A DNA stretch of 63,417 nt, from contig LSNW01000038.1 in the NCBI GenBank assembly GCA_001566965.1, forward strand, positions 1 to 63,417. Reading direction: 5' to 3'. Below the pieces are notes generated by a model, which was not told the DNA's origin, made no database searches, and worked only from the letters and a program-made list of their open reading frames with translations. How positions within the stretch are numbered: position 1 is the first letter of the stretch; the number at the start of each line of letters is the position of its first letter. This DNA comes from Methylothermaceae bacteria B42. Its GTDB lineage: Bacteria; Pseudomonadota; Gammaproteobacteria; Methylococcales; Methylothermaceae. Positions 1-8,440 of this stretch are shown in pieces. The position numbers and the translations under genes were made by a program.

Positions 1-96
1 CATGGCGTCAAGCTTACCACCCCATCCCTGCCGCCTAAAGGCGTGGGATTTACGGATCCCCTATCGGGGACTTTAAAGACCGATGTTTTGGTTTGA
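1..96 (+). CDS. C-terminal end of an unidentified gene (partial)
   Basis: An open frame runs from the window edge to a TGA at 94-96, giving about 31 residues that include GVKLTTPSLPPKGVGF. It overlaps the start of the next gene (ATG at 83) by 14 bases, which suggests translational coupling in one operon. Too little is present to name a family. Being directly upstream of an HpnB-like gene it may belong to hopanoid metabolism, but that is inference from position only. Confidence 0.4.
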   Translation, partial: HGVKLTTPSLPPKGVGFTDPLSGTLKTDVLV

Positions 97-1198
97 GTGG
101 GCCGTTTGGAGTTCGGTTGCCATTTGGTGGGGGATTCTGCTGCTTCCTTGGCAGCCTTGGCGCATTCGTGAAGTTTTGGAGCCTGATAGCGAAGAGAAGC
201 CCTTTCAATATTCTCAGTTAACCGTTTTAATCCCCGCCAGAAACGAAGCCGATGTCATCGGATCCACGCTGCAATCCCTGGCGCAACATGCGCCAGGGCT
301 GAGGGTAGTAGTGGTCAATGACAATTCCACCGATGCCACCGATGCCGTTGTATCCCAAGTTGAAGGTTTAGATCTCACTTTGGTCCAGGGAAAACCGCTG
401 CCCAAGGGCTGGAGTGGAAAACTCTGGGCATTGGAGCAGGGGGCGGGGTTGGTGGAAACCCCCAAAATATTACTTTTGGACGCTGATATCCAATTGCATC
501 CTGGGATGTTGGCTGCGTTACTGACAAAAATGGACGGGGAACGGCTGGATTTTGTCTCTATCATGGCCCGTTTGCGAATGGAGGGTTTTTGGGAAAAGCT
601 GTTAATGCCGGCCTTCGTTTATTTCTTTAAATTGCTTTATCCTTTTTCTTTGGCTAATAATGCTGCATTGACCCGGTTTGCGGCGGCCGCGGGAGGGTGC
701 ATCCTGCTTAAAACTGAAGTCTTAGGCGCGATTGGCGGTTTTGCATCTCTTAAGAATGCTCTGATAGACGATTGCACCTTGGCGCAACGGGTCAAACGGC
801 AAGGTTATCGAACCTGGATAGGTTTATCCCGCGGCGTTGTCAGCCAGCGCCGATATGAGAGCCTGGAACCTATTTGGCGCATGGTGGCGCGGACCGCTTT
901 TACCCAACTTCGTTATTCAATAGCGCTATTGGGCCTGTGCACACTATTGATGGTAACTGCCTTTGGGATTCCCGTGGCGGCCTTGTTTGTTGAAACGACA
1001 GCAGTGCCAGCTATCGCTGCTCTGGGGGCAATGATGTTTTCTTACTGGCCGACGTTGCGATATTACCGGTTATCTTTCGGCTGGGGGCTGGCTTTGCCCG
1101 TGATTGGGGCCTTATATCTCATGATGGTGTGGGATTCGGCGGTGAGATTTTGGCAAGGGGAACGGAGCCGCTGGAAAGGCCGAGTTTACGCAAGCTAA
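83..1198 (+). CDS. hpnB: HpnB-like hopene-associated glycosyltransferase, GT2 family
   Basis: A 371-residue membrane-bound family 2 glycosyltransferase. An N-terminal hydrophobic segment (about residues 5-22) precedes the GT-A fold: LIPARNEADVIG near residue 49, VVNDNSTDAT near 78, and the metal-binding LLLDADIQL near 130. The motif IDDCTLAQRVKRQGYRTW (about 229-246) matches the acceptor region of HpnB-type enzymes, and two or three C-terminal membrane helices follow (about 280-355). HpnB proteins are associated with hopanoid lipid side-chain formation in hopanoid producers; the exact reaction is not settled. The gene ends tail to tail with apt (stop codons overlap). Its neighbour dxs makes isoprenoid precursor, which fits a hopanoid setting. 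Confidence 0.82.
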   Translation: MFWFEWAVWSSVAIWWGILLLPWQPWRIREVLEPDSEEKPFQYSQLTVLIPARNEADVIGSTLQSLAQHAPGLRVVVVNDNSTDATDAVVSQVEGLDLTLVQGKPLPKGWSGKLWALEQGAGLVETPKILLLDADIQLHPGMLAALLTKMDGERLDFVSIMARLRMEGFWEKLLMPAFVYFFKLLYPFSLANNAALTRFAAAAGGCILLKTEVLGAIGGFASLKNALIDDCTLAQRVKRQGYRTWIGLSRGVVSQRRYESLEPIWRMVARTAFTQLRYSIALLGLCTLLMVTAFGIPVAALFVETTAVPAIAALGAMMFSYWPTLRYYRLSFGWGLALPVIGALYLMMVWDSAVRFWQGERSRWKGRVYAS

Positions 1199-1725
1199 TA
1201 CTGTATCAGGCTATGAACGGGTAGCGGGAGAAGTTTTTCCCTGCCATCTAAATCCGTTAATTCAATTACGACGGCCAGCGCTAAAACTTCTGCCCCCATT
1301 TTTTCCACTAATGCTTTGCTTGCCTTGGCGGTGCCCCCGGTGGCCAGGAGGTCATCCACCAGCAGTACTTTGTCGCCGGGAGCGAAAGCATCGCTATGGG
1401 CTTCCAGGGTATCAGTGCCGTATTCCAGTTCATAAGAAACACTCTGGACGTCATAAGGAAGCTTGCCGGGTTTGCGAAGGGGAATGAAACTCGTCCCTAG
1501 TTCCCAGGCAGCCAGGGTGCCAAATATAAATCCCCGGGCTTCCATGCCGGCGACGGCAGAAATCGGCTGGCCTATAAAAGGGTGGATCAAGTGATGAACA
1601 GCTAGACGCAAGGCCCCGGCATCTTTTACCAGGGGCGTGATATCCCTAAATAGAATGCCAGGTGATGGGAAATCCGGAATATCTCGGATTTTGGCCTGAA
1701 GCGCTGCCTGCCAATCGGATGCCAT
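1195..1725 (-). CDS. apt: Adenine phosphoribosyltransferase
   Basis: A 176-residue cytoplasmic enzyme that salvages adenine to AMP using phosphoribosyl pyrophosphate (PRPP). The PRPP-binding motif VLLVDDLLATGGTAKAS lies near residues 119-135. The adenine-site region IRDIPDFPSPGILFRDITPL is at the N-terminus and GMEARGFIFG near 60. Length is normal for the family. The ATG start overlaps the dxs stop in TAATG, so apt is the second gene of a dxs-apt pair and is probably translationally coupled. Confidence 0.95.
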   Translation of the reverse strand: MASDWQAALQAKIRDIPDFPSPGILFRDITPLVKDAGALRLAVHHLIHPFIGQPISAVAGMEARGFIFGTLAAWELGTSFIPLRKPGKLPYDVQSVSYELEYGTDTLEAHSDAFAPGDKVLLVDDLLATGGTAKASKALVEKMGAEVLALAVVIELTDLDGREKLLPLPVHSLIQY

Positions 1726-3611
1726 TATGCAATCACCTGAAATTTTTTCTGCTGACGGATGAATCGCTGGATGTTGTTCTCAATACCGGGAGCATCCAGT
1801 TCTGCTTCCGCCAGACATTCTTCACGGCTGCCATGCTCAATATAACGGTCTGGCAGTCCCAAATTGAGTACTGGCAGGAGACAGCGGTGAGCTGCCAGGC
1901 ATTCATTGACCGCGCTGCCAGCACCGCCCATCACGACATTCTCTTCGACGGTGATAAGAACCTCATGATCGCGGGCCAATTCAAGCACCAGTGCTTCATC
2001 CAGCGGTTTGACAAAGCGCATATTGACGACCGTGGCGTCCAGATTTTCTCCCACTTCCAGAGCGGGTGCCACCATGCTGCCAAAGGCGAGAATGGCGATC
2101 TGCTTGCCGTGGCGGCGAATTTCTCCCTTGCCGATAGGCAGGGCGGACATTTCCCTCTCCACGGAAGCCCCCATGCCGGTGCCTCGGGGGTATCTGACGG
2201 CTACTGGGCCACCGTATTCGACCCCGGTATAGAGCATCTGCCGGCATTCGTTTTCGTCGGCAGGGGCCATTACGACCATGTTGGGAATGCAGCGGAGAAA
2301 GCTGAGGTCAAAGCTACCGGCATGGGTGGGACCATCCGGACCCACCAGTCCCGCCCGATCAATGGCGAATAAAACCGGCAAATTCTGGATGGCCACATCG
2401 TGAATCAATTGATCATAACCCCGTTGCAGGAAGGTGGAATAAATAGCAACCACTGGTTTAAAACCTTCGCAGGCCATGCCTGCTGCCACGGTGACCGCAT
2501 GTTGTTCGGCGATGCCGACGTCGAAATAACGCTGCGGGAAGCGCTCGGAAAATGCCACCAGCCCGGACCCTTCCCGCATCGCGGGCGTGATGGCAACCAG
2601 CTTGGGTTCCTTTTCCGCCATATCGCACAGCCATTGGCTGAAGATTTGGGTATAGGTAGGTTTTGAGGAGGAGCTTTTGCTGAGATTGTCCTTGCTGGGA
2701 TCAAAGGGGGATACCCCGTGATAGGCCACGGGATCACGTTCAGCGGGCAAATAACCTTTACCCTTTTTGGTCATAATGTGCAGGAACTGCGGCCCTGACA
2801 GCTCCTTGAGATTGGACAGGGTGGTGATTAGGGTTTCCATATCGTGGCCATCAATGGGGCCGATATAGTTAAACCCAAGCTCTTCAAACAGGGTGCCCGG
2901 CGCCACCATGCCCTTGACGTGTTCTTCCGCCCTGCGGGCCAGCTCCCAAACCGTGGGAGAGCGTCCCAGAAGCTGTTTGCTTCCCTCTCGCACGGTGGTA
3001 TAAAGCTTGCTGGATAACACCTTGGCCAGATAATTGGTCATCGCCCCCACATTGGGGGAAATGGACATTTCATTGTCATTGAGGATGACGAGCAAATTGG
3101 CATCCAGGGAGCCTGCGTGGTTGAGGGCTTCAAATGCCATGCCGCCCGTTAATCCACCATCTCCGATGATGGCGACAGCGCGTTGGTCCCGATTTTCCAG
3201 TTTGGCGGCAATGGCCATGCCCAAAGCGGCGGAAATGGAAGTGCTGGAATGTCCCACGCCGAAACAATCGTATTGACTTTCGGCTCGTTTCGGGAACGGT
3301 GTCAATCCACCCTTTTTACGAATGGTGCTGAGCCGGTCCCGGCGCCCGGTAATGATTTTATGGGGATAAGCTTGGTGCCCCACATCCCATACCAACCGGT
3401 CATGAGGAGTGTTGAACACATAGTGAAGGGCGATGGTTAGCTCAACGGTTCCCAGTCCTGCGGCCAGGTGTCCCCCTGAACGGCTGACACTCTCCAATAA
3501 AAAATGCCGGACTTCTTCCGCCAGGGTTTCCAGTTCCTTTTCATTTAATTGGCGGAGGTCTTCCGGGCCTTCGATACGGCTGAGAAGGGGGTATTTTTTC
3601 TGATCAGACAT
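1725..3611 (-). CDS. dxs: 1-deoxy-D-xylulose-5-phosphate synthase
   Basis: A 628-residue thiamine-diphosphate enzyme that condenses pyruvate and glyceraldehyde 3-phosphate, the first step of the MEP isoprenoid pathway. The ThDP/Mg motif [18 protein letters not shown] is near residue 150, and the pyrimidine-domain motif [15 protein letters not shown] near 430. The start at 3611 ([10 protein letters not shown]) was chosen because the family begins about here; the frame stays open 27 codons further upstream, but that extension has no family resemblance and covers the promoter. Supply of isoprenoids fits the neighbouring hopanoid-type hpnB. The overlapping stop couples it to apt. Confidence 0.96.
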   Translation of the reverse strand: MSDQKKYPLLSRIEGPEDLRQLNEKELETLAEEVRHFLLESVSRSGGHLAAGLGTVELTIALHYVFNTPHDRLVWDVGHQAYPHKIITGRRDRLSTIRKKGGLTPFPKRAESQYDCFGVGHSSTSISAALGMAIAAKLENRDQRAVAIIGDGGLTGGMAFEALNHAGSLDANLLVILNDNEMSISPNVGAMTNYLAKVLSSKLYTTVREGSKQLLGRSPTVWELARRAEEHVKGMVAPGTLFEELGFNYIGPIDGHDMETLITTLSNLKELSGPQFLHIMTKKGKGYLPAERDPVAYHGVSPFDPSKDNLSKSSSSKPTYTQIFSQWLCDMAEKEPKLVAITPAMREGSGLVAFSERFPQRYFDVGIAEQHAVTVAAGMACEGFKPVVAIYSTFLQRGYDQLIHDVAIQNLPVLFAIDRAGLVGPDGPTHAGSFDLSFLRCIPNMVVMAPADENECRQMLYTGVEYGGPVAVRYPRGTGMGASVEREMSALPIGKGEIRRHGKQIAILAFGSMVAPALEVGENLDATVVNMRFVKPLDEALVLELARDHEVLITVEENVVMGGAGSAVNECLAAHRCLLPVLNLGLPDRYIEHGSREECLAEAELDAPGIENNIQRFIRQQKKFQVIA

Positions 3612-3663
3612 AATTTGAGTCGCAGCAAAAAGATGATTGGCGTGAACGTCACGGAATGTTGTC

Positions 3664-3692
3664 ATTATCCAACGGTGGTGCATCCCTTGCAA
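3664..3692 (-). promoter_or_regulatory. Candidate sigma-70 promoter for dxs-apt
   Basis: Read on the minus strand, TTGCAA (3687-3692) and GATAAT (3664-3669) are separated by 17 bases, a standard spacing. The implied start of transcription is near 3657, about 45 bases before the dxs ATG at 3611. This also argues against the longer dxs start. Motif reading only. Confidence 0.45.
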
Positions 3693-3794
3693 GGGTTGTT
3701 GATGAACTACTCACCACTTGCCAGTTTGCTTTTCCGGGGGCTGGGAGGAACAACGCCACGGAATGAATGGACGGGTATTTTCTGGGTCTATACC

Positions 3795-3968
3795 TTAATC
3801 CTGATCTTGCTGGGAATGTTCCAGAGCAATACCGATGCCTTCCAAAATGAAGGCTACCAAAATCATGATAAGTCCTGCCCATACTTCGGGTGCCAGGAGC
3901 ATTAGCAATGCACCCAAAATAATTAGAATAATGCCTATGGTTCGTCTTTGGCGCGTATTTTTCAGCAT
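3795..3968 (-). CDS. Small hydrophobic protein, 57 residues
   Basis: An ATG-to-TAA frame of 57 codons. The N-terminus is basic (MLKNTRQRRTIG). It is followed by one long or two short membrane segments (about residues 11-50), with LLAPEVWAGLIMILVAFILE in the middle and an acidic tail HSQQDQD. The positive-inside start and coherent hydrophobic pattern make it look like a real one- or two-pass inner-membrane peptide. No strong ribosome-binding site is visible. It lies between the dxs promoter and the divergent HDOD gene, transcribed towards dxs. No family recognised. Confidence 0.6.
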   Translation of the reverse strand: MLKNTRQRRTIGIILIILGALLMLLAPEVWAGLIMILVAFILEGIGIALEHSQQDQD

Positions 3969-4062
3969 GGCGTTCGAAGTGACAGAAATGACTAAAAAAG
4001 GTTAAGCTGACACCATTGTAGCGCTGTTTTCACCTGTGAATCTAACAATAAGGTGGACTAAT

Positions 4063-4941
4063 ATGAAACCCGCAAAAATTGATTTCCATGCCTTAGCGAA
4101 AAAAGCGGGGTCCCTTTATACCTTGCCTGATATTTACTATCGGTTGGATGAGCTGATTAAAGAAGGCGATGTGGATTGGCGCAAGATTCGCCAAATCATT
4201 CTATTTGATCCGGCGCTGGTTTCGCGAATACTGAGACTGGCTGGCAGCCAACAAGACGGAGCAGAACCTGATAATGCTATCCGCTCGATCACCAGTTTTC
4301 TCCATCGCATCGATTTGCGGGAAATGCAGGATTTACTTCTGGCTGCGGTCACCGCCGAGACCTTTCAGCGGATTTCCCCGGATCTTTTGGATATGGAGGA
4401 TTTTTGGTATCACAGTGTCTATACTGCGCTGATTGCACGCTTTTTGGCCAGGCGTTGCCATCTTTTCCTCCGGGAAAGAATGTTTACCGTGGGTCTTCTC
4501 CATGACCTTGGCCTTTTGGTTCTATATCAACAATTTCCGGAGTATGCGGCCGAACTTCGGCTCGAAACGGAAAAAGCGAACCGCAACTTGGATTCGGCCG
4601 AGCGACGGCTTTTGGGCTTCTCCCATGGAGAGTTGGGGGCTGCGTTATTCAACCAATGGCGTTTGCCGAAAATTTATCAGGCGGTGTCAAGATACCACCA
4701 TATTCCCTCTGCGGCTGACAATTTTCCCAAGGAAGTAGCTTTGATTCATCTTGCCGATGTCGCCGCCAGCCGCGTGGAACCAGGGGATAAATTAAAGAAT
4801 CACGCCATTACGCCCGATCCGTGGGCTTTTCAATTCACCGGGTTGGGCGAGAGTGACTTGCAAGCCGCATTAGAACATGCAAACTTGCAGTTTTTTGGGG
4901 TTTTGGAGACCATAACCCCGGGCGGATTGGGAATACATTGA
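4063..4941 (+). CDS. HDOD domain protein
   Basis: A 292-residue cytoplasmic protein. It starts at 4063 (MKPAKIDFHAL) behind AGGTGG; a nine-codon upstream extension lacks a site. An HDOD fold fills most of it: LYTLPDIYYRLDELI (about 19-33), LFDPALVSRILRLAGS (about 47-62), a pattern typical of HDOD proteins, and a degenerate HD-type core TVGLLHDLGLLVL (about 145-157). HDOD proteins are catalytically inactive relatives of HD phosphohydrolases that usually act in signalling or cell-cycle and motility control. No partner output domain (GGDEF, EAL or kinase) is fused here. The target cannot be told from context. Confidence 0.85.
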   Translation: MKPAKIDFHALAKKAGSLYTLPDIYYRLDELIKEGDVDWRKIRQIILFDPALVSRILRLAGSQQDGAEPDNAIRSITSFLHRIDLREMQDLLLAAVTAETFQRISPDLLDMEDFWYHSVYTALIARFLARRCHLFLRERMFTVGLLHDLGLLVLYQQFPEYAAELRLETEKANRNLDSAERRLLGFSHGELGAALFNQWRLPKIYQAVSRYHHIPSAADNFPKEVALIHLADVAASRVEPGDKLKNHAITPDPWAFQFTGLGESDLQAALEHANLQFFGVLETITPGGLGIH

Positions 4942-4965
4942 ATTCATAAGTTGAGGGGAATGATT

Positions 4966-5694
4966 ATGAGTCAGGATGCACAGCAACCGGAAAATACTAG
5001 CGAAGAAACACAAACTTCTGCGGAACAAGCAGAAGTCAAACAAGCGGAAATAGAAAAACTGCAAGCCTCGGTCAAAGAGGCCATGGAAACGGCAGAGGAC
5101 GTCCGGGAGGAGGTTCGCCGCTTGACCATGGAGGCCTTGGCGGAAGGGAAATTGGACGCCAGCCAGGTCAGGTCGGTGATCCAGGCGGTGATAGAAGGTG
5201 CCAGCAGCGGCATGGAGGCCCATGGTCCAAAAGCGAAGGCGGCCCTTGAGGAAGCTGTCAAAGGTTTGGAAGACGGGCTAATCAAGGCTGCGGAAGCGAC
5301 CAAGTTGGCTTTGGAAGAAGCCACGAGCCGCGCCCAGGATTTTACCGAGCAGGAAGTCAAACAAGCAGTGGATCAATTGATTAACCTGGAGCGTCATTTT
5401 GTCGATGTCTTGACAGAGCTTGCGCAAAAGGGCTCCGAACAGGCCCGGGAAACCCTCGAAGATCTAGCCCGCCATGCCCGTAATAGCGGCACGGCAATCG
5501 GTGAATACATGGCGGAAGTGATGGAATCCTTGCCTAAGAAATTGCAGGAAGCTGGCGAATGGGGCTTTAAAGCAGGAGTTGCAACGGCACGTAATACCGG
5601 TGCGCAATTGGCTGCCATTACCAGTGGTTTTCTTGCAGGTTTGGCGGATGTGTTGGACCGGCAAGCAAAAAAACTAAAACAAGACAAATCCTGA
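4966..5694 (+). CDS. Ala/Glu-rich helical protein, DUF6781-like
   Basis: A 242-residue acidic, almost wholly alpha-helical protein. The start at 4966 (MSQDAQQPEN) follows GAGGGG by 7 bases. The first half is coiled-coil-like, rich in Ala, Glu and Lys. The second half contains FVDVLTELAQKGSEQARETL (about 145-164), and a small, weakly hydrophobic stretch GAQLAAITSGFLAGLADVL (about 215-233) that could be an amphipathic membrane-contacting helix. There is no signal peptide. I believe it belongs to the DUF6781 group but cannot verify this; no function is established. The next gene, an ABC1/UbiB-type kinase, starts 7 bases after its stop, so the two are almost certainly co-transcribed. Confidence 0.7.
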   Translation: MSQDAQQPENTSEETQTSAEQAEVKQAEIEKLQASVKEAMETAEDVREEVRRLTMEALAEGKLDASQVRSVIQAVIEGASSGMEAHGPKAKAALEEAVKGLEDGLIKAAEATKLALEEATSRAQDFTEQEVKQAVDQLINLERHFVDVLTELAQKGSEQARETLEDLARHARNSGTAIGEYMAEVMESLPKKLQEAGEWGFKAGVATARNTGAQLAAITSGFLAGLADVLDRQAKKLKQDKS

Positions 5695-5701
5695 CCATTT
5701 G

Positions 5702-7405
5702 ATGCTATGGGAAGCCGTCAGCGCCGTTCACGACCTCGGCCGCCTGTATGATCTGACCACGATTCTTCTGCGCTACGGCTTTGCCGGTTTTGTGCGGCGA
5801 ATGGGGTTGGCCCATGCCTTTGAGCAGGCTGGCCGGGTGTTGCACTGGAAAGGCGTGGAAGAGCTGGTTCAACTGGATACGCCTCAGCGAATACGGCGGG
5901 CCCTGGAAGAAATGGGCCCGACATTTATCAAATTGGGCCAGATTTTGGCGACCCGGGTGGATTTGTTCCCACCCGATTGGATTGCTGAATTCGAAAAGCT
6001 TCAGGATGAAGTACCCCCGCTTCCTTTCGAGCAAATTCGTCCGCAACTGGAAGAAGATCTCGGCGCGCCGGTGGATACCGTGTTCGCCAAGTTCGAAACC
6101 GAAGCTTTGGCGGCGGCTTCTTTGGCTCAGGTCCACCGCGCCCGGCTATTCAGTGGCGAAGAGGTCATCGTCAAGATTCGTCGTCCTGGTGTCGTGGAAC
6201 TGGTGGAGGCTGATCTCCGCTTGTTGGCGCGGTTAGCCCGGATTGCCGAAAGCGAAGTGAAGGAACTTCGCCGTTACCGCCCTCTGGAGATCATGCATCA
6301 GTTCACCGTTTCCTTGCGGCGAGAAATGGACTTTGAAAACGAATGCCGCAACGCCGAGCGCATGGCCCGGAATTTTGCCGGCAACCCCTGGATTGTCATT
6401 CCCAAGGTCTATTGGGAGTGGAGTTGCGAACGCCTCAACGTTCAGGAGTATATTGACGGGATTCCAGGGCGCAAGCTGCAACTGGCGGAAGCGGCGGGGC
6501 TCAACCGCAAGATACTGGCGCGCCGCGGCGCCGATGCAGTACTCAAGATGATTCTCATCGACGGTTTTTTCCACGCCGATCCCCATCCTGGCAATATTAT
6601 CTTTTTGCCCGGTAACCGCTTGGCGTTCATCGATTTTGGCATGGTAGGGCGGTTGTCCGAGGCGCGCCGTTATCAGATTGTCGATATGCTGGCGGCGGTG
6701 ATTGACCGGGATGCGCGCACGGCGGTCAATGTGTTGCTGGATTGGGCCGGGGATGTGCACGTGGATATAGATGCCCTGCTGATTGACGTGGATGTATTCA
6801 TAGATACTTACCATGGCCTGCCTTTAAAACAATTAAAAATCGCCAATATTCTTACCGATTTGACCAATTTGATGCGCGATTATCATTTGGTGTTGCCTGC
6901 AGATTTGGCCTTGCTGTTCAAGGCACTGCTGACATTGGATGGCATGGGTAGGCAAGTAGATCCTGATTTTGATCTCATTCTCGCCGCCACCCCTCACGTG
7001 CGCCGCGCCCTGTTTGGCCGATACCGGCCGGATGTTCTGCTTAAACGGGGTTGGCGAACAGCCTCCGATGTCATGGATATTGTCGCCGCCTTGCCCTACG
7101 ATATGCGGCGGTTGATCAAGGCCATCCGCACGGGCAGTTTGCGCTTCAATGTCGATCTCAATCAGCTCGATTATTTTAGTTGGATTATCGACCGTGCTGC
7201 CAGCCGTTTGACGGTGGGGATGGTGACTTCTTCACTAATTATCGGTTCTTCCATTGTCATGACTGTTCCCGGCGGCCCGACTTTATGGGGGTTGCCGATG
7301 CTCGGCGTACTGGGGTTTGCCGGGGCAGGCATTGGTGGCGTTTGGTTGTTGATTTCCATTTGGCGTGGCGGGCATCTGCGCCACGGAGAAGAGATGGAAG
7401 ATTAA
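5702..7405 (+). CDS. ABC1/UbiB-family atypical protein kinase
   Basis: A 567-residue member of the ABC1/ADCK/UbiB family. The family-defining KxGQ motif is in PTFIKLGQILATRVDLFP (about 72-89), and the Ala-rich loop in AAASLAQVHRARL (about 138-150). Catalytic-loop and metal motifs are FFHADPHPGNIIFL (about 290-303) and LAFIDFGMVGRLS. Two C-terminal membrane helices (about 505-555) match the UbiB membrane anchor. UbiB proteins support ubiquinone biosynthesis, probably as ATPases that help extract lipid intermediates. The gene is not next to ubiE or ubiJ here, and such genomes often carry several ABC1 paralogues, so I do not assign ubiB. It is coupled to the helical protein upstream. Confidence 0.88.
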   Translation: MLWEAVSAVHDLGRLYDLTTILLRYGFAGFVRRMGLAHAFEQAGRVLHWKGVEELVQLDTPQRIRRALEEMGPTFIKLGQILATRVDLFPPDWIAEFEKLQDEVPPLPFEQIRPQLEEDLGAPVDTVFAKFETEALAAASLAQVHRARLFSGEEVIVKIRRPGVVELVEADLRLLARLARIAESEVKELRRYRPLEIMHQFTVSLRREMDFENECRNAERMARNFAGNPWIVIPKVYWEWSCERLNVQEYIDGIPGRKLQLAEAAGLNRKILARRGADAVLKMILIDGFFHADPHPGNIIFLPGNRLAFIDFGMVGRLSEARRYQIVDMLAAVIDRDARTAVNVLLDWAGDVHVDIDALLIDVDVFIDTYHGLPLKQLKIANILTDLTNLMRDYHLVLPADLALLFKALLTLDGMGRQVDPDFDLILAATPHVRRALFGRYRPDVLLKRGWRTASDVMDIVAALPYDMRRLIKAIRTGSLRFNVDLNQLDYFSWIIDRAASRLTVGMVTSSLIIGSSIVMTVPGGPTLWGLPMLGVLGFAGAGIGGVWLLISIWRGGHLRHGEEMED

Positions 7406-7436
7406 GCGCGCTTTGAATTTTCAAAACGCGCTTAAT
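7401..7436. terminator. Strong hairpin at the convergent end of two genes
   Basis: ATTAAGCGCGCTTTGA (7401-7416) pairs with TCAAAACGCGCTTAAT (7421-7436), a 16-bp stem with one mismatch and a 4-base loop. It overlaps the stop codon of the ABC1 kinase gene and lies 8 bases from the end of the opposing gene. There is no long U run, so it may act as a bidirectional terminator or an mRNA 3' end stabiliser. Confidence 0.55.
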
Positions 7437-7443
7437 AATGAAA

Positions 7444-7800
7444 TTACCCTATCACATTCACGCCAAACACCGTGGCAGCCAGTATCAAATAACAAATCAC
7501 GGCTATGCCGGCATGGGCGGCAAGGAGCCCTTTGGGTACTACGCCGGTTTTATGCCTTTTGATCGCGGCCATGACGCCCAAAACAACGATAACGACCACC
7601 AGGGCAATGTTGATATAAACTCGGGTGTCACCCGTCAAAGCGGCGCCAATTGCCAACACCGCGCCCAAAACCGCCATGCCTGCGTGGGTCAGGGTGAAAG
7701 AACGCTGCGTTGGAATGCCTTTGAATAAATCGATAGCCAAAACCAGGCCCAATGCCGCGGCAATGGTGAATGCTGCCAGAGAAGCGGTTAAAAATACCAT
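7444..7800 (-). CDS. Small inner-membrane protein, 118 residues, four helices
   Basis: The start at 7800 (MVFLTASLAAFT) was chosen because AAGGAGGTG sits 6 bases upstream; the frame stays open for 40 more codons with no such site. Hydrophobic segments at about residues 3-24, 37-56, 61-79 and 92-114 give four membrane helices with short loops, one carrying RHKTGVVPKGLLAAHAG. No conserved enzymatic motif is visible and no family is recognised. It is divergently oriented from the Cys-rich copper-storage-type gene, sharing a 220-bp intergenic region. Confidence 0.75.
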   Translation of the reverse strand: MVFLTASLAAFTIAAALGLVLAIDLFKGIPTQRSFTLTHAGMAVLGAVLAIGAALTGDTRVYINIALVVVIVVLGVMAAIKRHKTGVVPKGLLAAHAGIAVICYLILAATVFGVNVIG

Positions 7801-7955
7801 CTTATTCACCTCCTTATGGGTTTCGATGATTGTCAGAATCTTGCGAATGCGAGTTTCCGGAAAACAAATCAGTAAACAACACACCAATAATTTTCCCGTC
7901 AGGCAATTATATCGAAGCAAAGATTAAGTCAATAGTTTTCTCCCGGCTAAATCCA

Positions 7956-7985
7956 TTGACTTTGTCAGGAAATAAGGTTTAGACT
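7956..7985 (+). promoter_or_regulatory. Candidate MerR/CueR-type promoter of the Cys-rich gene
   Basis: TTGACT (7956-7961) and TAGACT (7980-7985) are 18 bases apart, longer than the usual 17. The spacer carries an imperfect dyad, ACTTT (7959-7963) and AAGGT (7974-7978). E. coli CueR promoters have TTGACC, an ACCTT/AAGGT dyad and a 19-base spacer, so the resemblance is suggestive but imperfect. It lies 35 bases before the ATG at 8021. Confidence 0.35.
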
Positions 7986-8020
7986 CGAATTGTCAGTCAC
8001 CCAAGATAGGAGGGACAGCT

Positions 8021-8371
8021 ATGAACAGAGACGAATGTATCAAACTTTGCCTCGAGTGCGCCATCGATTGCGAAATTTGCCTGGATAAGATGTTGGATAT
8101 CTATATGAAGGGCGAGTCATCATCGTGTTGCGGTTCCGAGCATTCCCATAGCGAATGTCCCCGTTGTTGCCGGGAATGTCTGCAAGTCTGCCTGATGTGC
8201 GCCCAGGCGATGGCAAGGGAGAGCCGCTGGTCGAAACAGATTTGCCAACTGTGCGCGGATATCTGCGAGTGGTGCGCAGAGGAATGTGAAAAACACAGCC
8301 ACGATCATTGTAAAAAGTGCGCGGAAAGCTGCCGCAAGTGCGCCGAGGCTTGCCGGCAAATGGCGGCTTGA
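8021..8371 (+). CDS. Cys-rich four-helix-bundle copper-binding protein (DUF326/Csp-like)
   Basis: A 116-residue protein with 23 cysteines, many spaced two or three residues apart along helices: CIKLCLECAIDCEIC (6-20), CPRCCRECLQVCLMC, ICQLCADICEWCAEEC and CKKCAESCRKCAEAC near the end. This is the pattern of the DUF326/copper storage protein group, in which a four-helix bundle is lined with Cys that bind many Cu(I) ions. A His/Ser-rich loop, SEHSHSE, links helices 1 and 2. There is no signal peptide, so it should be cytosolic (Csp3-like), unlike the exported Csp1 of methanotrophs. GGAGGG precedes the ATG. It is monocistronic: a terminator follows 20 bases after the stop. Confidence 0.88.
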   Translation: MNRDECIKLCLECAIDCEICLDKMLDIYMKGESSSCCGSEHSHSECPRCCRECLQVCLMCAQAMARESRWSKQICQLCADICEWCAEECEKHSHDHCKKCAESCRKCAEACRQMAA

Positions 8372-8391
8372 AACTTATAGTATTGGCCGAT

Positions 8392-8421
8392 AAAAAAAGG
8401 GCAGCCCAGGCTGCCCTTTTT
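8392..8421. terminator. Bidirectional intrinsic terminator
   Basis: Seven A (8392-8398), then GGGCAGC (8399-8405) pairing with GCTGCCC (8410-8416) around a CCAG loop, then TTTTT. It sits between the convergent Cys-rich gene and the BI-1/YccA gene and should work in both directions. Confidence 0.88.
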
Positions 8422-8440
8422 GTTTGGAGCTGTACAGAGG

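Noticed and set aside
3549-3905. 118-codon plus-strand frame upstream of the HDOD gene
   Set aside because: It overlaps the start of dxs and its promoter on the other strand. The 57-residue minus-strand membrane frame explains the region better.
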